Assembly (NCBI GenBank): GCA_022747635.1
Contig: JAKTNV010000004.1
Span: 17,360,969-17,424,968 of the forward strand
Direction of reading: 5' to 3'
Source of the DNA: Hetaerina americana
Lineage: Eukaryota; Arthropoda; Insecta; Odonata; Calopterygidae
Length of the DNA stretch: 64,000 bases
The translations under genes and the position numbers were made by a program. Under the pieces are notes generated by a model. It was not told where the DNA came from. It worked only from the letters and a program-made list of their open reading frames with translations, and did no database searches. Positions 49,601 through 61,310 of the stretch are shown piece after piece. How positions within the stretch are numbered: position 1 is the stretch's first letter; every line of letters begins with the position of its first letter.

Positions 49601-52600
49601 CTAATTCAACTTGAAATCATTACAGCATCCACACAAGTCACTATAACTCAGCAATTTCATTTAAAAGCCCAATGGCAATGGGTGTAAGAATTTATAACAT
49701 ATTAGCACACTCATTGAAAATGAGTGATTAATTATGAAATTTCAAATTGAAACTCAGGAAACTCCTAATGAAGTGTTTTTATTCATTGAATGAATTTTTA
49801 AATGACAATCAGTTATAATGCATTGTGTTTTTATTGCAAACTTTAATGACAAAGTTAAAGGAGAACTCCTATAGCTGTAATAAGTTAGCAGGAGTTGTCC
49901 TGCATTGAAAAAAAATTTTATTAGGAATGGCTGGCGGGAAAAGAAATTCCATGACAGTGGCAAACCACAACCTCTCAACCAGAATATCCTTCTGTAGTAG
50001 TTTGCAGGAAAGTTAATTCCTTGCCAGTGGCTAACTTAAGACAAAAACACTTAAACCCACTTGGAATCCTTCACAGGATTAAAGGGGCTCCATTAAGGAT
50101 ACCTGGGTTTTTAAATAAATACGCACAATCCACTCAAAACTTTCTGTTACAAGTGGCTTTTTTCCTTCAATGTCTTTCTTTTCTTTCCCACGGCCTTTGA
50201 GTCAGGGTCCTATAGGTGAGAGACCTATACACTAGCCGTTGCACCAACCCAATCCCCAGTTATTGAGAAAATACCAATGTAACTACTACCCCGGAATTCA
50301 ATTTAAAAGATTTTATTCCAAACCAATTTGAAATAATATGCTGCCAATTGCAGCATTATTCACTAATTAATTTGATTCCCCTTCTCTTCTGCTTAGTGTG
50401 TGTATTAAAAGTTTGTCCATTTTCTGATTCACTTAAAACTTTCTGCCTTTCCACTTTCAACAAACATTCCTTTCAAGCTCTCCCAAGCCTCAATCACACT
50501 TTCATTTTTGAAATATTTCCCATTCTGCCTAATTTGAGTTCAGTCTATCCTGTAAGCATGCACATATACTGCATTATTTCAAAATTATGCCGCAGATTTT
50601 TTTATTCTGATCATCCTTGTCACCCATTTTCTCCTGATATCTGATTTTAAGACCACCAAATGTTAGTTCTTCAACATTGTTCACAATCTATCATCACATT
50701 AAAAAAATCAATTATTCTCTTGGCTTTAATTAACCTTTTTCCATGTTAGCAAATGAATAGATTTATGATTAAACCATGCATTCAAGACAACTAATAATTT
50801 TTTTCATGCACAGATTCAACAAGTATTTCCTACTGTTGCTCACTTTGTGGTGACCAATATTTCATAGCTTTTTATACTTAACCTCCGAAGATTCTCTCAA
50901 ATCCTCCTCCAAATCTCCTATTTCCAAAGAGTCCGGCAATTGGATAGGATGTGGCTTCCATTCAATTTTATCAGTGAGTGGGCAAAGAATTTCTGGTGAA
51001 ATATCAGGAACAACAGTAGCATATGCATTTTGAAAACCACGAGCAAGCAGAGTTCCTATGTAGACTAAGCAGACCATAGTAAAAGGGATACCAAAACCAG
51101 CAAACAGCATAACTGCTACTTTATTGATTGGTGTCTTCGGTGATGACTTCCCAAATCCTGAATATATAGAAAAAGACACTATTTCAACTGTGATGTAGAT
51201 ACATACAGAGATTTTTTTCTACATATTTCAAACCATGACCAGTTAAAAAAGACTGCATTGTACATGAAATCATTGGAAATTTTCTGAAATTTCACTGTGC
51301 AGTCCTCGTAGAAATGAAGTCCCATTAAGGTGGGCAAAGGATGCAATTACATGCTTTGACATCTAACAACATCATAACCATTCTCAAACAACAAATATAA
51401 TATCACTATATAAAATATATTATTAAGATGAAACTAAAACAACTTACTTTTATGACACTCAACCACCAAAGGCACACTGCTTGCTTTGGGAGCTAGTTAA
51501 GCTGCAATTTGAACATAGCTACTCATAGATGTAGCAAAACTTGCCATTAGCAAAGTTATATTTTCAAGTTGAAAAATTGGGGCTAAATATAACTTGTTCA
51601 TTAGTGTAGAAAATAAACTTTTGGCTACCAGTGGGCAGAGCTTAGCACATCTCCTCCCCTACTAACTTGGAACCAAACTCATAGTGTAATTCTAAATCTC
51701 ATCAATGCACACAGGATAAATTCAAAATGCTAGCTTGCGCATTCTTAATTGAGCCAGCTTATTTAATTTTTAGCATCACAACAGCAATAATTTCACAACT
51801 CTGTGCGAATTCCCATTTTGGTGTGAAATTTTTGTAAAGGTTTCCACAGAGTCTAATGTTATCACCTTCCATTTCTAGGATTCCAGCTGAGTTTGAAAAA
51901 GCTCATTTTGCCCTTCATGTGCTTTTATGTGGCAAGTTTGAGGCACACAAGAATGTGTGTTTTCCATATGAATCAAAACAGTAAAAAGTAAATTTCTTAG
52001 TCGCTGAAAATATATTGTTTGCTTCAAATAACGGTAAATGCAAGAACTATTTAACAAGTGATAATACAATGAAATAAATTAAAGTGATGATTTATGGACT
52101 ATTACCATTGGCATTAACATATGGATAGGCAGAAAATACAATAAATTAAAGTGATTGTTAATAGACTGTTCCCATTGCCGTTTACATAAGGATGGGCAGA
52201 AAATTTTGATTGAGAAAGAAATGATGAATTTTGAAGTCAAAACAATGCCAGTGATAGTAATAAAGTGTATCTATTACTGATGCAAAATGATTAGTTATTA
52301 TAAAACCATTACAGTATACAATATTCCTGCTTGACTGAATTCTACTTTTAAAGTGGAAATTACTTCAGACTGGTATGCAATGATTTTGAAACAATGCAGT
52401 TCATTGTAGCAGCAGTTGATTTTGTTGTTGCAACACTTAAAACTGTCTTAAATTTACAGGAAGCCCTGACTCTTGAGATACATGAATGCAAGCAAATATC
52501 AAAATCCAAATCTGAAATAAATTCTATCTTCTTGATAAAATTTTATCAACTCCAAACAATGACTTACCCTCTCTATATTACTGCACAAATCTGACTTCTC

Positions 52601-54319
52601 AGTGCCTTGTACTTGGACAGATGAAGATTTTTATTTTCTGGTCATTGTGAAACACTATTGAAAGAATTTAAAGAACTAGAAAAGAGTCAAATATCGTGGT
52701 TTGCTGTAGTAGTTAACTGAAACCAATTAAGCTAACTGAGACAATGTCCAGAAACAATAGTAATAGCATTAGTGTCCAAATAGTCGACTGTCACAAGCAA
52801 AAGGATATCCAAAACAAGCAAAAAAGTAAAGCAAGTAAAACTGAGTAAATTATAAAGAAACCCAAAGGAAATTGAAAATAAACACTTAAGTCCAGTAATT
52901 AAAGCTAGGGGGAGCATGTAGCAAAAACTGGCAACAATGAGAGGATAATACTGGTGGGAGAGGCACATTATGGATACAAGAATACATTTTCTTACTTTAT
53001 ATCAATACAAGAATAGTATTTCCACCAATTTAATACTTACTTTATTGTACATATATTAAAATTAAATACAAACCAAAAATTTCCATATTTCAAAATACTC
53101 TAATTTTAACTTCTGAAAAGTGTAGCTCATATCATATAATGTAGAGATAGTTTACTCAGGTGAGCCCACAGAAAGAGTTCATGCAAGGAAATTACACCAT
53201 GAGAATGAATACCCTAAATTCCAAAGTCAAATTAGTTTTATGAAAAACAATAAGGATTTGGTTGCTCTACTGCATACAAATATATAAAGAATAACACTAA
53301 TAAGAACAAGCTCATCTGTGGCAAAAGTGGCTACCCACACTTCAAAAACTGATAAATGTGAAATGGAAAATATGCAGTGAGAATAAATCACATGCCTTCA
53401 TTATTATTATTCAAACTGGATATCCAGTTGTCTATAAGTGGAGGAATAGCAATGCAAACCCTGAGTTTGTTTTGGTTTACGTGGGCAATATATTTTGAGG
53501 CTTTTCCTTTCTTGGCTCTCCAACCAACAGCAGAAGGCAGTACCACCAGGATCCCATTCATACAAACACTTGATTTGGACTTCAGGAAGGGATTTTGTTC
53601 CAAGAAAACTCAGGTCCTTTATGGATTCATTCATTCAAACCAATATTTTCAAAATTATATTAAATGAGTACTCTGTTGTATTATTGTTTTACTGATGGGT
53701 AACTAACCTCTATATACTATAAATGGAAAAACAACATATTTTTTGGAGTTGCGTTTTTTGTTAATAGATACGATTTACTGCCCTGGGTTAATAGATACTA
53801 TTTGCGATCCAATAAATTAATATGGCCCTCCTTATGAAAATGCTCCAGTTTATCTGGAGCATTGACAAATTATCCATTTCATTACAATGTGTTCACTTGT
53901 ATTATCCAAGTGAACACATTGACTACCCTTCCATAGAATTGAACCATGTCTGGGCACCCATAAGAAAGATCAACATAGAATAGGTTTGAATATGAACAGT
54001 GCATTAGGGGAGACCATGCAAAACAGTTGGGTTACTAAATGTTGAGCATCATGAGCAATGAATGTTTCTGAATCTGAACTCAAAAATCAATGATAATTAT
54101 CAACATCTTAATGATATATCCCATACTTGCCTATAGTTGTCATGATGGCAACAGAGTAGAGGAATGCTCTGGCAAATGACTGGTGTTTCTGAGGATCATT
54201 CTGATTACTATAATCGTATACCTCAGCCTCTGTCACTGACATAACACTCATCTCAAAAAGTCGAAGCTGCTCATTCACCAGTGCTGTCCAGTTCTTTTCA
54301 TATAGCACATTGAGTCGTT
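40336..54319 (-). CDS. Two-pore-domain potassium channel, TWiK/K2P type (6 exons, 5' end missing)
   Basis: K2P channels carry background potassium leak current in the plasma membrane. Exons on the minus strand are 54319-54131, 51157-50883, 47333-46948, 46842-46621, 43270-43039 and 40626-40336; all phases fit and give about 530 residues. The sequence shows an extracellular cap stretch with N-glycosylation-type NWT, pore 1 (VAIMTTIGFGK), M2 (VMLFAGFGIPFTMVCLVYIG), a long cytosolic loop, M3 (WIIFGVLGTYICVGGAIFAS), pore 2 (MLISTVGFGDLVPG), M4 (LTPCCLYILAGIILVASSI) and an acidic tail (YLEEEEFGNERDDP). Both selectivity filters (GFG) are intact. M1 was not found and should be in an exon upstream (right), possibly outside the window. 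The subfamily is not resolved; the long loop resembles TRESK in position only. Confidence 0.88.
40990..41185 (-). mobile_element. tRNA-derived SINE, family 3, minus strand
   Basis: Minus-strand head GGCCCCGGTGGCAGCAGGGT and B box GGGTTCGATTCTC, then a body ending GGCCAAAAATGAGCTGTG. It differs from families 1 and 2. Sits in the last K2P intron. Confidence 0.7.
42032..42437. mobile_element. MITE with long inverted arms, mariner-type ends
   Basis: 406 bp, foldable over almost its full length. Ends CGAGGGCTGACCAGATAGTA and the inverse of CGAGGGCTCTCAAGAAAGTA, both running into AACTT(G/A)CATTTTGGCCTAGC. CGAGGG matches the start of the 14.5-kb mariner repeat. No coding potential. Confidence 0.8.
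43039..43270 (-). CDS. K2P channel exon: M3 and pore 2
   Basis: Reads NLCSTPSLAAIPMDLTKPK, then THE M3 helix TWIIFGVLGTYICVGGA, the pore helix FLDGVFFCFMLISTVGFGD and LVPGYSHK. The donor is AAG|GTAAAT. Confidence 0.92.
44645..44742 (+). repeat. Unclassified short interspersed repeat, copy 4 (diverged)
   Basis: Follows the order of copy 1 with many changes: AATGATTTTTACGCTGTGAA, CAGATGACTGCATTGAAGTA, GTATCTCACGCAGTTCTTTG. Confidence 0.6.
44940..45990 (+). mobile_element. Jockey-like LINE, RT 3' half
   Basis: Shows VSCMLMILL (decayed YVDDT region), YLIRRLKNCVPEG, GVRFWGHESDVKALL and the readable tail MKAARIIPSSGHHNHCCSLF, with LRVMTVFSIYIYQCLIHA. It ends in a (TGATT)n-type tail near 45985, typical for this LINE group. 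Confidence 0.75.
46621..46842 (-). CDS. K2P channel exon: cytosolic M2-M3 loop, part 2
   Basis: Separated from the previous exon by a 105-bp intron. Reads HSEHHATPSRTPLIGKDVTQ, a proline-rich stretch and LKYDQDSSPLAGSDR, ending at the strong donor AG|GTATGA in phase 2, which joins the M3 exon exactly. RTPLIG and SSPLAG look like phosphorylation-type sites. Confidence 0.6.
46948..47333 (-). CDS. K2P channel exon: cytosolic M2-M3 loop, part 1
   Basis: A TTTTGTTTCCAG acceptor opens a 386-nt frame (FPYSREHLSMGHRHKENTEP onward), hydrophilic and rich in S, E, K and N, with a possible KSYSK-type phosphorylation region. Entry phase 0 and exit phase 2 fit both neighbours. No homology was recognised, so assignment rests on phase, position and splice signals. 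Confidence 0.6.
47930..49115 (+). mobile_element. RTE-like LINE, RT and 3' end
   Basis: Reads IGRGVRQDCLLLPVLLNIYA (RT motif), LRLKVGNHMINTRF, then KVGGNKLDQVEQFMYLESIL, IKKRIVLAKDACE and the decayed KISW...MTGW-type terminus. Catalytic YADD is lost. Lies between K2P exons. Confidence 0.75.
50150..50265 (-). repeat. Possible tRNA-derived SINE head, minus strand
   Basis: On the minus strand GGGTTGGTGCAACGGCTAGT resembles an A box and anticodon-arm spacing like tRNA-Glu, but the B box is degenerate. It could be chance. Confidence 0.3.
50883..51157 (-). CDS. K2P channel exon: end of pore 1, M2, start of cytosolic loop
   Basis: Reads GFGKSSPKTPINKVAVMLFA, M2, then ARGFQNAYATVVPDISPEIL and an acidic stretch (SLEIGDLEEDLRESSE). 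The donor GAG|GTTAAGT in phase 0 leads to the next exon; a second phase-2 donor five bases further on would allow direct joining to the M3 exon. Confidence 0.87.
52074..52206. repeat. 67-bp tandem duplication
   Basis: Two consecutive units beginning ATAAATTAAAGTGAT and ending GGCAGAAAAT, diverged at about ten positions. Confidence 0.8.
53842..53860. repeat. Short perfect hairpin
   Basis: GCTCCAG-TTTAT-CTGGAGC, 7-bp stem. It lies 24 bp before a longer perfect hairpin. Confidence 0.7.
53885..53921. repeat. Perfect 14-bp stem hairpin
   Basis: CAATGTGTTCACTT and its exact inverse around a 9-nt loop. It lies in the K2P intron just upstream (gene sense: downstream) of the pore-1 exon. Confidence 0.8.
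54131..54319 (-). CDS. K2P channel exon: extracellular cap and pore 1
   Basis: After a TAATTCAACAG acceptor it reads RLNVLYEKNWTALVNEQLRL, then QSFARAFLYSVAIMTTIG. The filter glycine codon is split across the intron, and the donor is the non-canonical G|GCAAGT, a textbook GC-AG donor context. Confidence 0.85.
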
Positions 54320-55199
54320 CTGTTGAATTAGAAAATAACCATAGAAATATAGCAATCAGTATAATCAAAGTGATTTAACACTGAGTTAACTTTTATAGTT
54401 CCAATTGAGTTTCTGTGTCCTGCGCCAGTTGTCCAGTATTTTGCAAAAAGGAACTGCTTAGAAAACTTTTAACTCAGGTTCCAGCTCTGAAATGGAAATA
54501 CACTCTGATGGCAATTCAAAGCACTGACATTACTGTCAGTTTCGCATATGAGAATCAGGGAATTAAAGGCAACACACAGATAACGAAGACTGAACAAGCT
54601 GGGAATACTTATTTATATATTTAAGTTACCATTTGTACGAAAGTTGTTTATGAGAAGAGAGTCAGATGCATTTCAAGTTAGGGTGTGGAAAAACCAAACC
54701 TACAATTATGGTTTCAGAATCCTATTTTAGTGCAATTTAATTTGCCACTTTAAAAATCATAATTTTATTATTTGTAATCGGTGTTTTAGGAAAATCATTA
54801 CTACAACAAGAATTGCGATTTACTTGGATATGCAAATTTATATTTCATGTTAATTTAATTGAACCAAATACGGTTGAACATAATTAGTAAGAGGATGAAA
54901 TTAATAAAAATATAATTATATTTCTAAGGCAGTGGTGTCATAATCAACCTCTTGTTATCTGATTTTGCACTCCCACCTAGGAAGCAAAGAGTAGACTCAC
55001 GGACATCTTCATCTTTGCACTCTATTGCAGGCCTACAGCTTACGTCATATGTACTTCCTATACGCATTCTACCTCTCCTACTTTCTCAGAATATTCCCAT
55101 GTTAAAGCCCTTGGATTAGACAGACATTTTAGAAATTAGAAGATTGAACGGGCTCAAAATATTAGGCAGTCGAGGCCATAGGAGATTTTCCATAATCAG

Positions 55200-56110
55200 C
55201 GGCAATCGAGGGCAATTTCCCACATGAACTTTGTTCGAAGGGGGGAAAAAACGAGATTATGTCCGAACAATAACGGCTCTTATCCGACAAGTAAGGGAAG
55301 AAAAGGAAACAATTACTGCGCCACGCGTGACGTAAGGGAAGAAAGGGATATTCATGGTGTTGCAGGCGGGGACTCAGTTAAAAGAGATACGGTGGAGTTG
55401 ATTTTCTCGCCCGATGGGAATTCTCGACCGGCGAGGGGATTTGGGAAGGAGGGAAGAAACTAGGGGGGGGAGGGTTGGGGGAAGTGGCGAGACTGTGGTA
55501 GAGGGCGCGATACGCCGGGAGATTGGTCGTTCGGGCGCTCGTAACCCCGCAACAAGGGCTCCCACATTTCTTTAGCACCGCACCCCGCTTTCCCTTCCAG
55601 CCCCTCGCCCGAGAGGGTAATTGGCGTCTTACGGGCAGGCTAAAGGTATGAAAGAGAATAAAGACGGTAATACGTATGCACGCGTTCCACACGGTCCCCA
55701 CCGGGACCAATCTCCTTCTACGCCCTTCTCCCACTCGCCTTCTTGTACTTAACTAACAAAACCATACGCTAGATGTTGCTACTTCATCCCTCTACCGTCC
55801 TCTCCATCCCACCCTTCTTAGCTTGGCGGACGGTTTTCCGTTTGTCACTCGAAATGGCGCTCTTGCCATCTGGTTTACGGAGCCGCTGTCGTCTAAATGC
55901 AAATCCCTTCGCGTGCTTCATTCTTTCTAACAGCCATCCCGAAGTCGAGGGATAAGAGACCCGAGGGAAGAACGAGGCGCCATCTCAAGACGCCGAAGCC
56001 AAAAATCGCAGGGAATTCCATTATACGATCCTATACGATCGTATATCCTTGGTCGAGGCGTTTTTCATCTAGTTCTTTGTTGATTCCGAACCATCCAGTT
56101 TCAAGGGATG
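55200..56110. promoter_or_regulatory. CpG-rich block, possible promoter
   Basis: An abrupt rise in G+C and CpG (runs such as GGCGCGATACGCCGGG and CACGCGTGACG) in otherwise AT-rich DNA. Several ORFs on both strands have no recognisable domain. It lies upstream of the K2P gene and could hold its promoter and 5' exons, but no M1 segment was found. Confidence 0.4.
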
Positions 56111-56514
56111 GCCCGAAATGGGACAGCCAATGCTTATAAGCGTGAGGTTTTCAGCATGAGATGCTTCTGGAAGATGTCTCTTCATGCCTTCCTCTTTTTT
56201 TAGTTGTTTCTCCATCGTCGAAGTTAATCTTTTTTTTGAAAAAAGGTTTAAGGCTATATCTAAACGTTCCTTTGAAAGGTTAGGTTTTTACCTATGCTAG
56301 TTAAATTGCATCAAACCTAAGATATGGACGATTATAAATGCTGATTAAATTACTTCCATTAACTAAAAAGTCATGAAAAAGAAGAAGTCTGGCAAACATT
56401 TTTCGATTTTAACAAATTCTCGCTATACAAAGGCTGCCCCAACGTCACTGTATCCAGTTGTAATTAATGAAAGAAAGAATAAGGATCTATGAAGTCTTTA
56501 TTTCGACACTTACA

Positions 56515-56800
56515 ATGCGGGGATCGAGATGGTACGTACAGGCTTCCGACCGAGACGGTCTGGGTTCAAATCCTGTAGACAACAAATATTTTCAGTGGCA
56601 TCCCGATCCCTACTAGAAGTGCTTTTTGGAGAGCACTTTGAGTAAGTACGACGTCCGTCGGATGGGACGTTAAACTGCGGACCCTTTGGCGCCTTTCGAC
56701 AAGAGTACGCTAATGCCGATGCCGGGTTTCTCTCCAGCCTTCCTTTCCCATCAATCCCCAATGGCGCAAATGACCTTAGCTGTCGGTCGCCTGCCATAAA
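56515..56800 (+). mobile_element. tRNA-derived SINE, family 4
   Basis: B box GGGTTCAAATCC, then a conserved-looking core GTCGGATGGGACGTTAAACT and a 3' part with TCTCTCCAGCCTTCC. The GGATG.GACGTTAAAC core recurs in SINEs of many animals. Confidence 0.7.
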
Positions 56801-59800
56801 AAAACTAAAACATTTATAATGCTCATGAATCGTTGGAAGGACGACAAACGACGATGTGCTCCGTATAGTGGAGGAAGAAAGATGTCTGTTGGAAGACATT
56901 CGAAGAAACCAGGAAAAGTGGACGGACAAGACACTGAGATGCATGTTGAGTCCCGTGGTAGAAGAGAGAATGTAAGATAAGCGAGGATGAAGAAGGAAAA
57001 CATTGTTTTTTTATGATATGAAGGGTAGTGAGCGTTTAAAGAACAGAAGAGGGTAATAATGTATACTAAACAAGACCTTAGAATAGTGAGATGAAGGGCA
57101 TCAAGTCCAAGAAAATGTGTGAACATTGCTAAGAGCCACCCCAAACCTACCTTTAGTCGGTAGACATGCCATGACGATGTATTGTTTGCAATGTAGAGAT
57201 GTCAGTAAGGTTGATAGTTGCTGAGGTCAAGTGAATATACATAGTTGTAAAGACTGAAGTAAATTATTAATGATTAAAAATGTTATAGTAAATTTATTGC
57301 ACAATTTTCTCAACAATAGGTTTCTTAGCGCGTGTTCATGGACCCTACGCGTACATGTATCGTATTATGAGGTTCATAACCTTTATGATATGTTTAGATT
57401 ACAACTATCAGGTTGAACCAATGAACTGAGGCTCATGGAGCTATAATTTAATGCTAATATGACGAAATATAGAAAATATACCCGCGTGAATTGTAGGATG
57501 CCACGGTCTGTGTAAAAGTAAAATTATCTTTTTTCTCCACCAGTTTTTGTCTTTTATCGACCGGTAGCATTTGTTTTCAAATGAATTACACAGAAGTATA
57601 AGGTGATACTAATGGTATTTGAACGTGTCATCCAACACGATGTGTCTGAAGCCTGTCCGTTCGTCCTCTGAATGGGAACCAGATAAAAATCCTTCAATCT
57701 CGGTAATCAAGCATAGCTCCCTAGGAGCAGACTACTAGTACACCAGTCCATATATGGATTACGCATAGTATGCATAGTGTAGCGCTAGGGTACACCATCA
57801 ACCTACCATAACTCAGTAGACTACAGCTAAAAATAATAATTCCTGATATTAAGCTGGTATATAAAATACAAAAAATACAGATCAATGCTAAGACAACACA
57901 GATAATACGCGAACGATATGAGAGATAATTGCACACAAGAATTAGATTTATAGAAGCAGAATTAAGAGTCCATATTTTGAATTGATGGCGGTTTTGAAAG
58001 TGGGGACGACCTTTATACTTTTCTTCAGTTATTCAGCTCCGAAGCTGGAACACCTGAATAAATGCTGGCTTCACTTGGGAGTAACACACTGACGTGTTGA
58101 TCATCCGAAGTGAAGTCGCAAAAAGAAATGAAGGAGAAGGAGAGCAGGAGAAGTCATAGCCGAGCACTCCATTCCGAGCTAAAATTGTCTGATTTGGTCC
58201 CCGGGAACCTCGGAGAGGCCCCCTTGGGAGCAGGTGAATGGGCGGCCGAGGAACGTAAAAGGGAATGAGCAGCAACGAAGAGGTTGGGGGTATTGGCTGG
58301 AAGTTTGAAAGGTTTACGTTACTCGCGAGGGGAAAATACGATGAGGTTAAGCGGGGCATTTGGACGAGGGAGGTCGTGAGCCGCATTGTTAAGGTTACGG
58401 CACGCGATTGGCGCGTGTCAACGGTAGCAGAGAGGAGATGCGGGGAATTCAAAGGACTCGAAATCCAGCGAACAGTAGGTTGAACGGCGCCACGGGACTA
58501 CTTTTTGTTTCCTACCGATAAAATTGTCAAAGTAAGATGAAAAAATAATCGCTGAGAAATACCTTTCATTTCAAATAGATTAAAAAGTTCCTCAACTGAT
58601 TGAAATTATTAATTTTTTCCAGGAGTAGTTCCATGTTACATCGATCGTAGTTCAGTTCAGTCCATGCAATTTATCTCCGAAAGCTTTCTAGGCGGAGAAA
58701 ACTGATGGAAAAGTTGGACGAAGCCTCGGAAAAAAGCAAATGCAGAATCCAATCTATGTTACGTCGTCAGGAGTGACGTGGAAGAGTTTTTTTTGCAATG
58801 AAGAGGAAAAATTTCTCTAAAATTATCAAGCGAAATGTAACATAGTCCACATTAATAAGAGAAAAAGTATTGTATAATGTTATAACTAACCTGAACTCCT
58901 TACCGTACTGAACGGTATGCACTACATATATAAGTGATAGCCTTGACGCACCACTAAAGATGAAAAATAAACATCTAATGAAATAAAACCAGAAATTAAT
59001 ATTTCCGCATTTATTTTATATTGTTACTGGACTCAACTTCCCCATCCTTCTCACGGGTTTTCCAAGAAAATATTTTTCTTATTCTTCCCTCGATATAGTG
59101 AAAAACTGAAACCCAATTGCTTTCTTTATGTTGATCAATCATTCCCTTAGAACAATATTCCTTTGGGCAACAATTTGATTATTTCCTGAGGTATATACGG
59201 ATTTATCCACTTAATATATTTGTTTACTCAATGCTTTTTAATATTTTCCATTTCACCAATCTTAGCTCGAAAGTGGACAATATCGTAATGGCATAATTCT
59301 GAGTGGTTATCGCCGCGAATGATCAAGAAAATTAAAGGTCGTATTCTTAAGCATACAATGAGGGATAGTAACTGATGAGTCGCATATGGGGTTTATGCGG
59401 GGAAAATGCCATTTTTGGACACACACTCTCTTCTATATACATATAGTGATTTAAAATGTACGAAGAAAGACTAAGGTACGGATTTATTTAATCTTGCATT
59501 AGTTCCTTATGGGTTTTTCCGGGTACAGTTAACTTTCATAAGGCGGAGCTCATTCAAAATTTCATCAGCTTAGCTCATGAAAATCATTAAAATTAAGACA
59601 TATTTTAAGATAAAATAATGGTACAGCGTGACACGTTTCAGGAGAATGACTGTAGAATTAAAGTACTTCGCACACCCACTCTAAAAGACAAGTTCGAAAA
59701 ATTTGCTGAACCATAAAAACGCCAAACATCCTTTTATGTAATAAAGTGCGGGTGATCAGCCAAAAGAAGAGTCCAAAACATTCAACGAATGGGAGCAGAT

Positions 59801-60289
59801 GCTTAGCACATGTTAACTTTATTTCATTATAAGTATCAAACTTAGGAGTTTCGTAAAAAGAATCCAAAGTTAATAACATTATCACATTCCAATTTAATAA
59901 TTCAAAGTTTACTCGCAATGAAAGTACAACGTTTTCACACTTATTATGTATATGACATCAGACAATCTCCCGAGCAAAAATCTTCCAGGACATTCCACCT
60001 TTTCAATTGCAAGATTGCTCTTTCTGTTAAAGCGTTTAGACGCAATTAACATCGAAACAGCAAGAAGAGAGCGTGCCTAAGTATTTTTTTGCTAAGTTCA
60101 CTAACATCAAAGGACTCATTTATTTCAATCGAGATTTTGGAAATTTCATTGTGAGTCGGATTTAATGTTCACAATATGGCTACTTTAATGTGTACACGTA
60201 CTGTCTTTTATTGATTTCTTCTTATGGCAACCGTCTAAGTTTTTTAATAATCCCTCCTCTGGTAAACTTTACGCCAAAGTCAGAAATTA
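56801..60289. other. No recognised genes
   Basis: Mixed-composition DNA with short ORFs only. I see no domain, no splice-supported exon and no repeat with a second copy in the window. Confidence 0.5.
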
Positions 60290-61310
60290 CTTCCCGTAAG
60301 AGCACCAGTATTCAAGTCCAACCCCACCCCATGTTCCGCCGCAAATCTGAGCCACCTGGGGGGTTCCTTTGAAATTACCCGCCACCTTGCGAAAATTAGA
60401 TTGCGAGGGAGACTTAACGTTACTTAACTCCGAAAATTACGCCGCTCCCCACCCCCTGGGAAGTCTCCGGTCTACCGCGGCCCGCGTAGGAATTCCAACG
60501 CGCATTATCCCAACAAATTACTCCGGAAGAAGTCAGATCTCGACACCAAACCCATGCTACACCCCAGAAAAACCACCAGGGCACCGAAATGCCCGAAACT
60601 GCCACTAGCAACCCGTGTTCTCGGGCACGGAAAACTTTGAAAATCTTCCAGGAGGAAGAAAGAGGGGCGAGGGAACTGGGTGTCGTGTGTGTGCCTACCT
60701 ACCTTTCCCCTTCCCCGGCTGCTGGTCTTCTCGTTCCTTCTTTATATTCCGAGTACGTGGTTCCGAAAGACGGTAGGACTGACCCGGCATGCCCCCTTTC
60801 TCTCCATAGATCTAAACCATTGCATGCTCCCATACACTTCCAGGCGTGCACGTTCCTGGAATTACCACCACCATCAAACCGCCCTCATCCAGGAAAAAAT
60901 GCATCACAACGTCGTCGTCCTGTATTCCACTCCAATGCCTTCGCTCGAGCTTCCACCAGTTCCCATCCCTCTTCCTTTCAAGATTCCTCTCCCTCGTCCG
61001 CCCTCAAAATGCTCGGAAATCCCTGATTAACTCAAACGCGAGCTCTCCTCCTTCACATAAACTTGCACACCCTCCTTCTCATCAGGGTCATGCCCACCCG
61101 CCTCCCCTCTCCTTTCCTCCTTTCCCCCGACCCCGCGCCAGTCACCTGTGCGCCTTTCCCTACCGCACTTAGTCCGTAATCTCATCTCCATCCCTCGGCC
61201 GGTTCCCGCCCCCTTTCAACCGGGCTTCTATTCGGGAAGGGGGTGGGTGTAGGGGGCGGTTCCGCACCATCTCCTCAGATGAGCGGTACTAGGTTTATTA
61301 AATCTACATC
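60290..61310. promoter_or_regulatory. Second CpG- and C-rich block
   Basis: High G+C with many CpG (CCGGTCTACCGCGGCCCGCG) and long pyrimidine runs. Overlapping plus-strand ORFs are proline/serine-rich with no homology. A promoter or 5' exon is possible; nothing is proved. Confidence 0.35.

Noticed and set aside
55378..55734. 118-codon minus-strand ORF as the missing K2P first exon
   Set aside because: No hydrophobic M1 segment of suitable length and no phase-1 donor in the right place.
57721..57936. Hydrophobic 71-codon minus-strand ORF as a membrane exon
   Set aside because: Composition is hydrophobic, but it shows no K2P M1 features and no fitting splice sites.
60589..61172. Overlapping plus-strand ORFs up to 145 codons
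   Set aside because: Proline/serine-rich translations of a C-rich CpG block in several frames at once; no homology or splice support.
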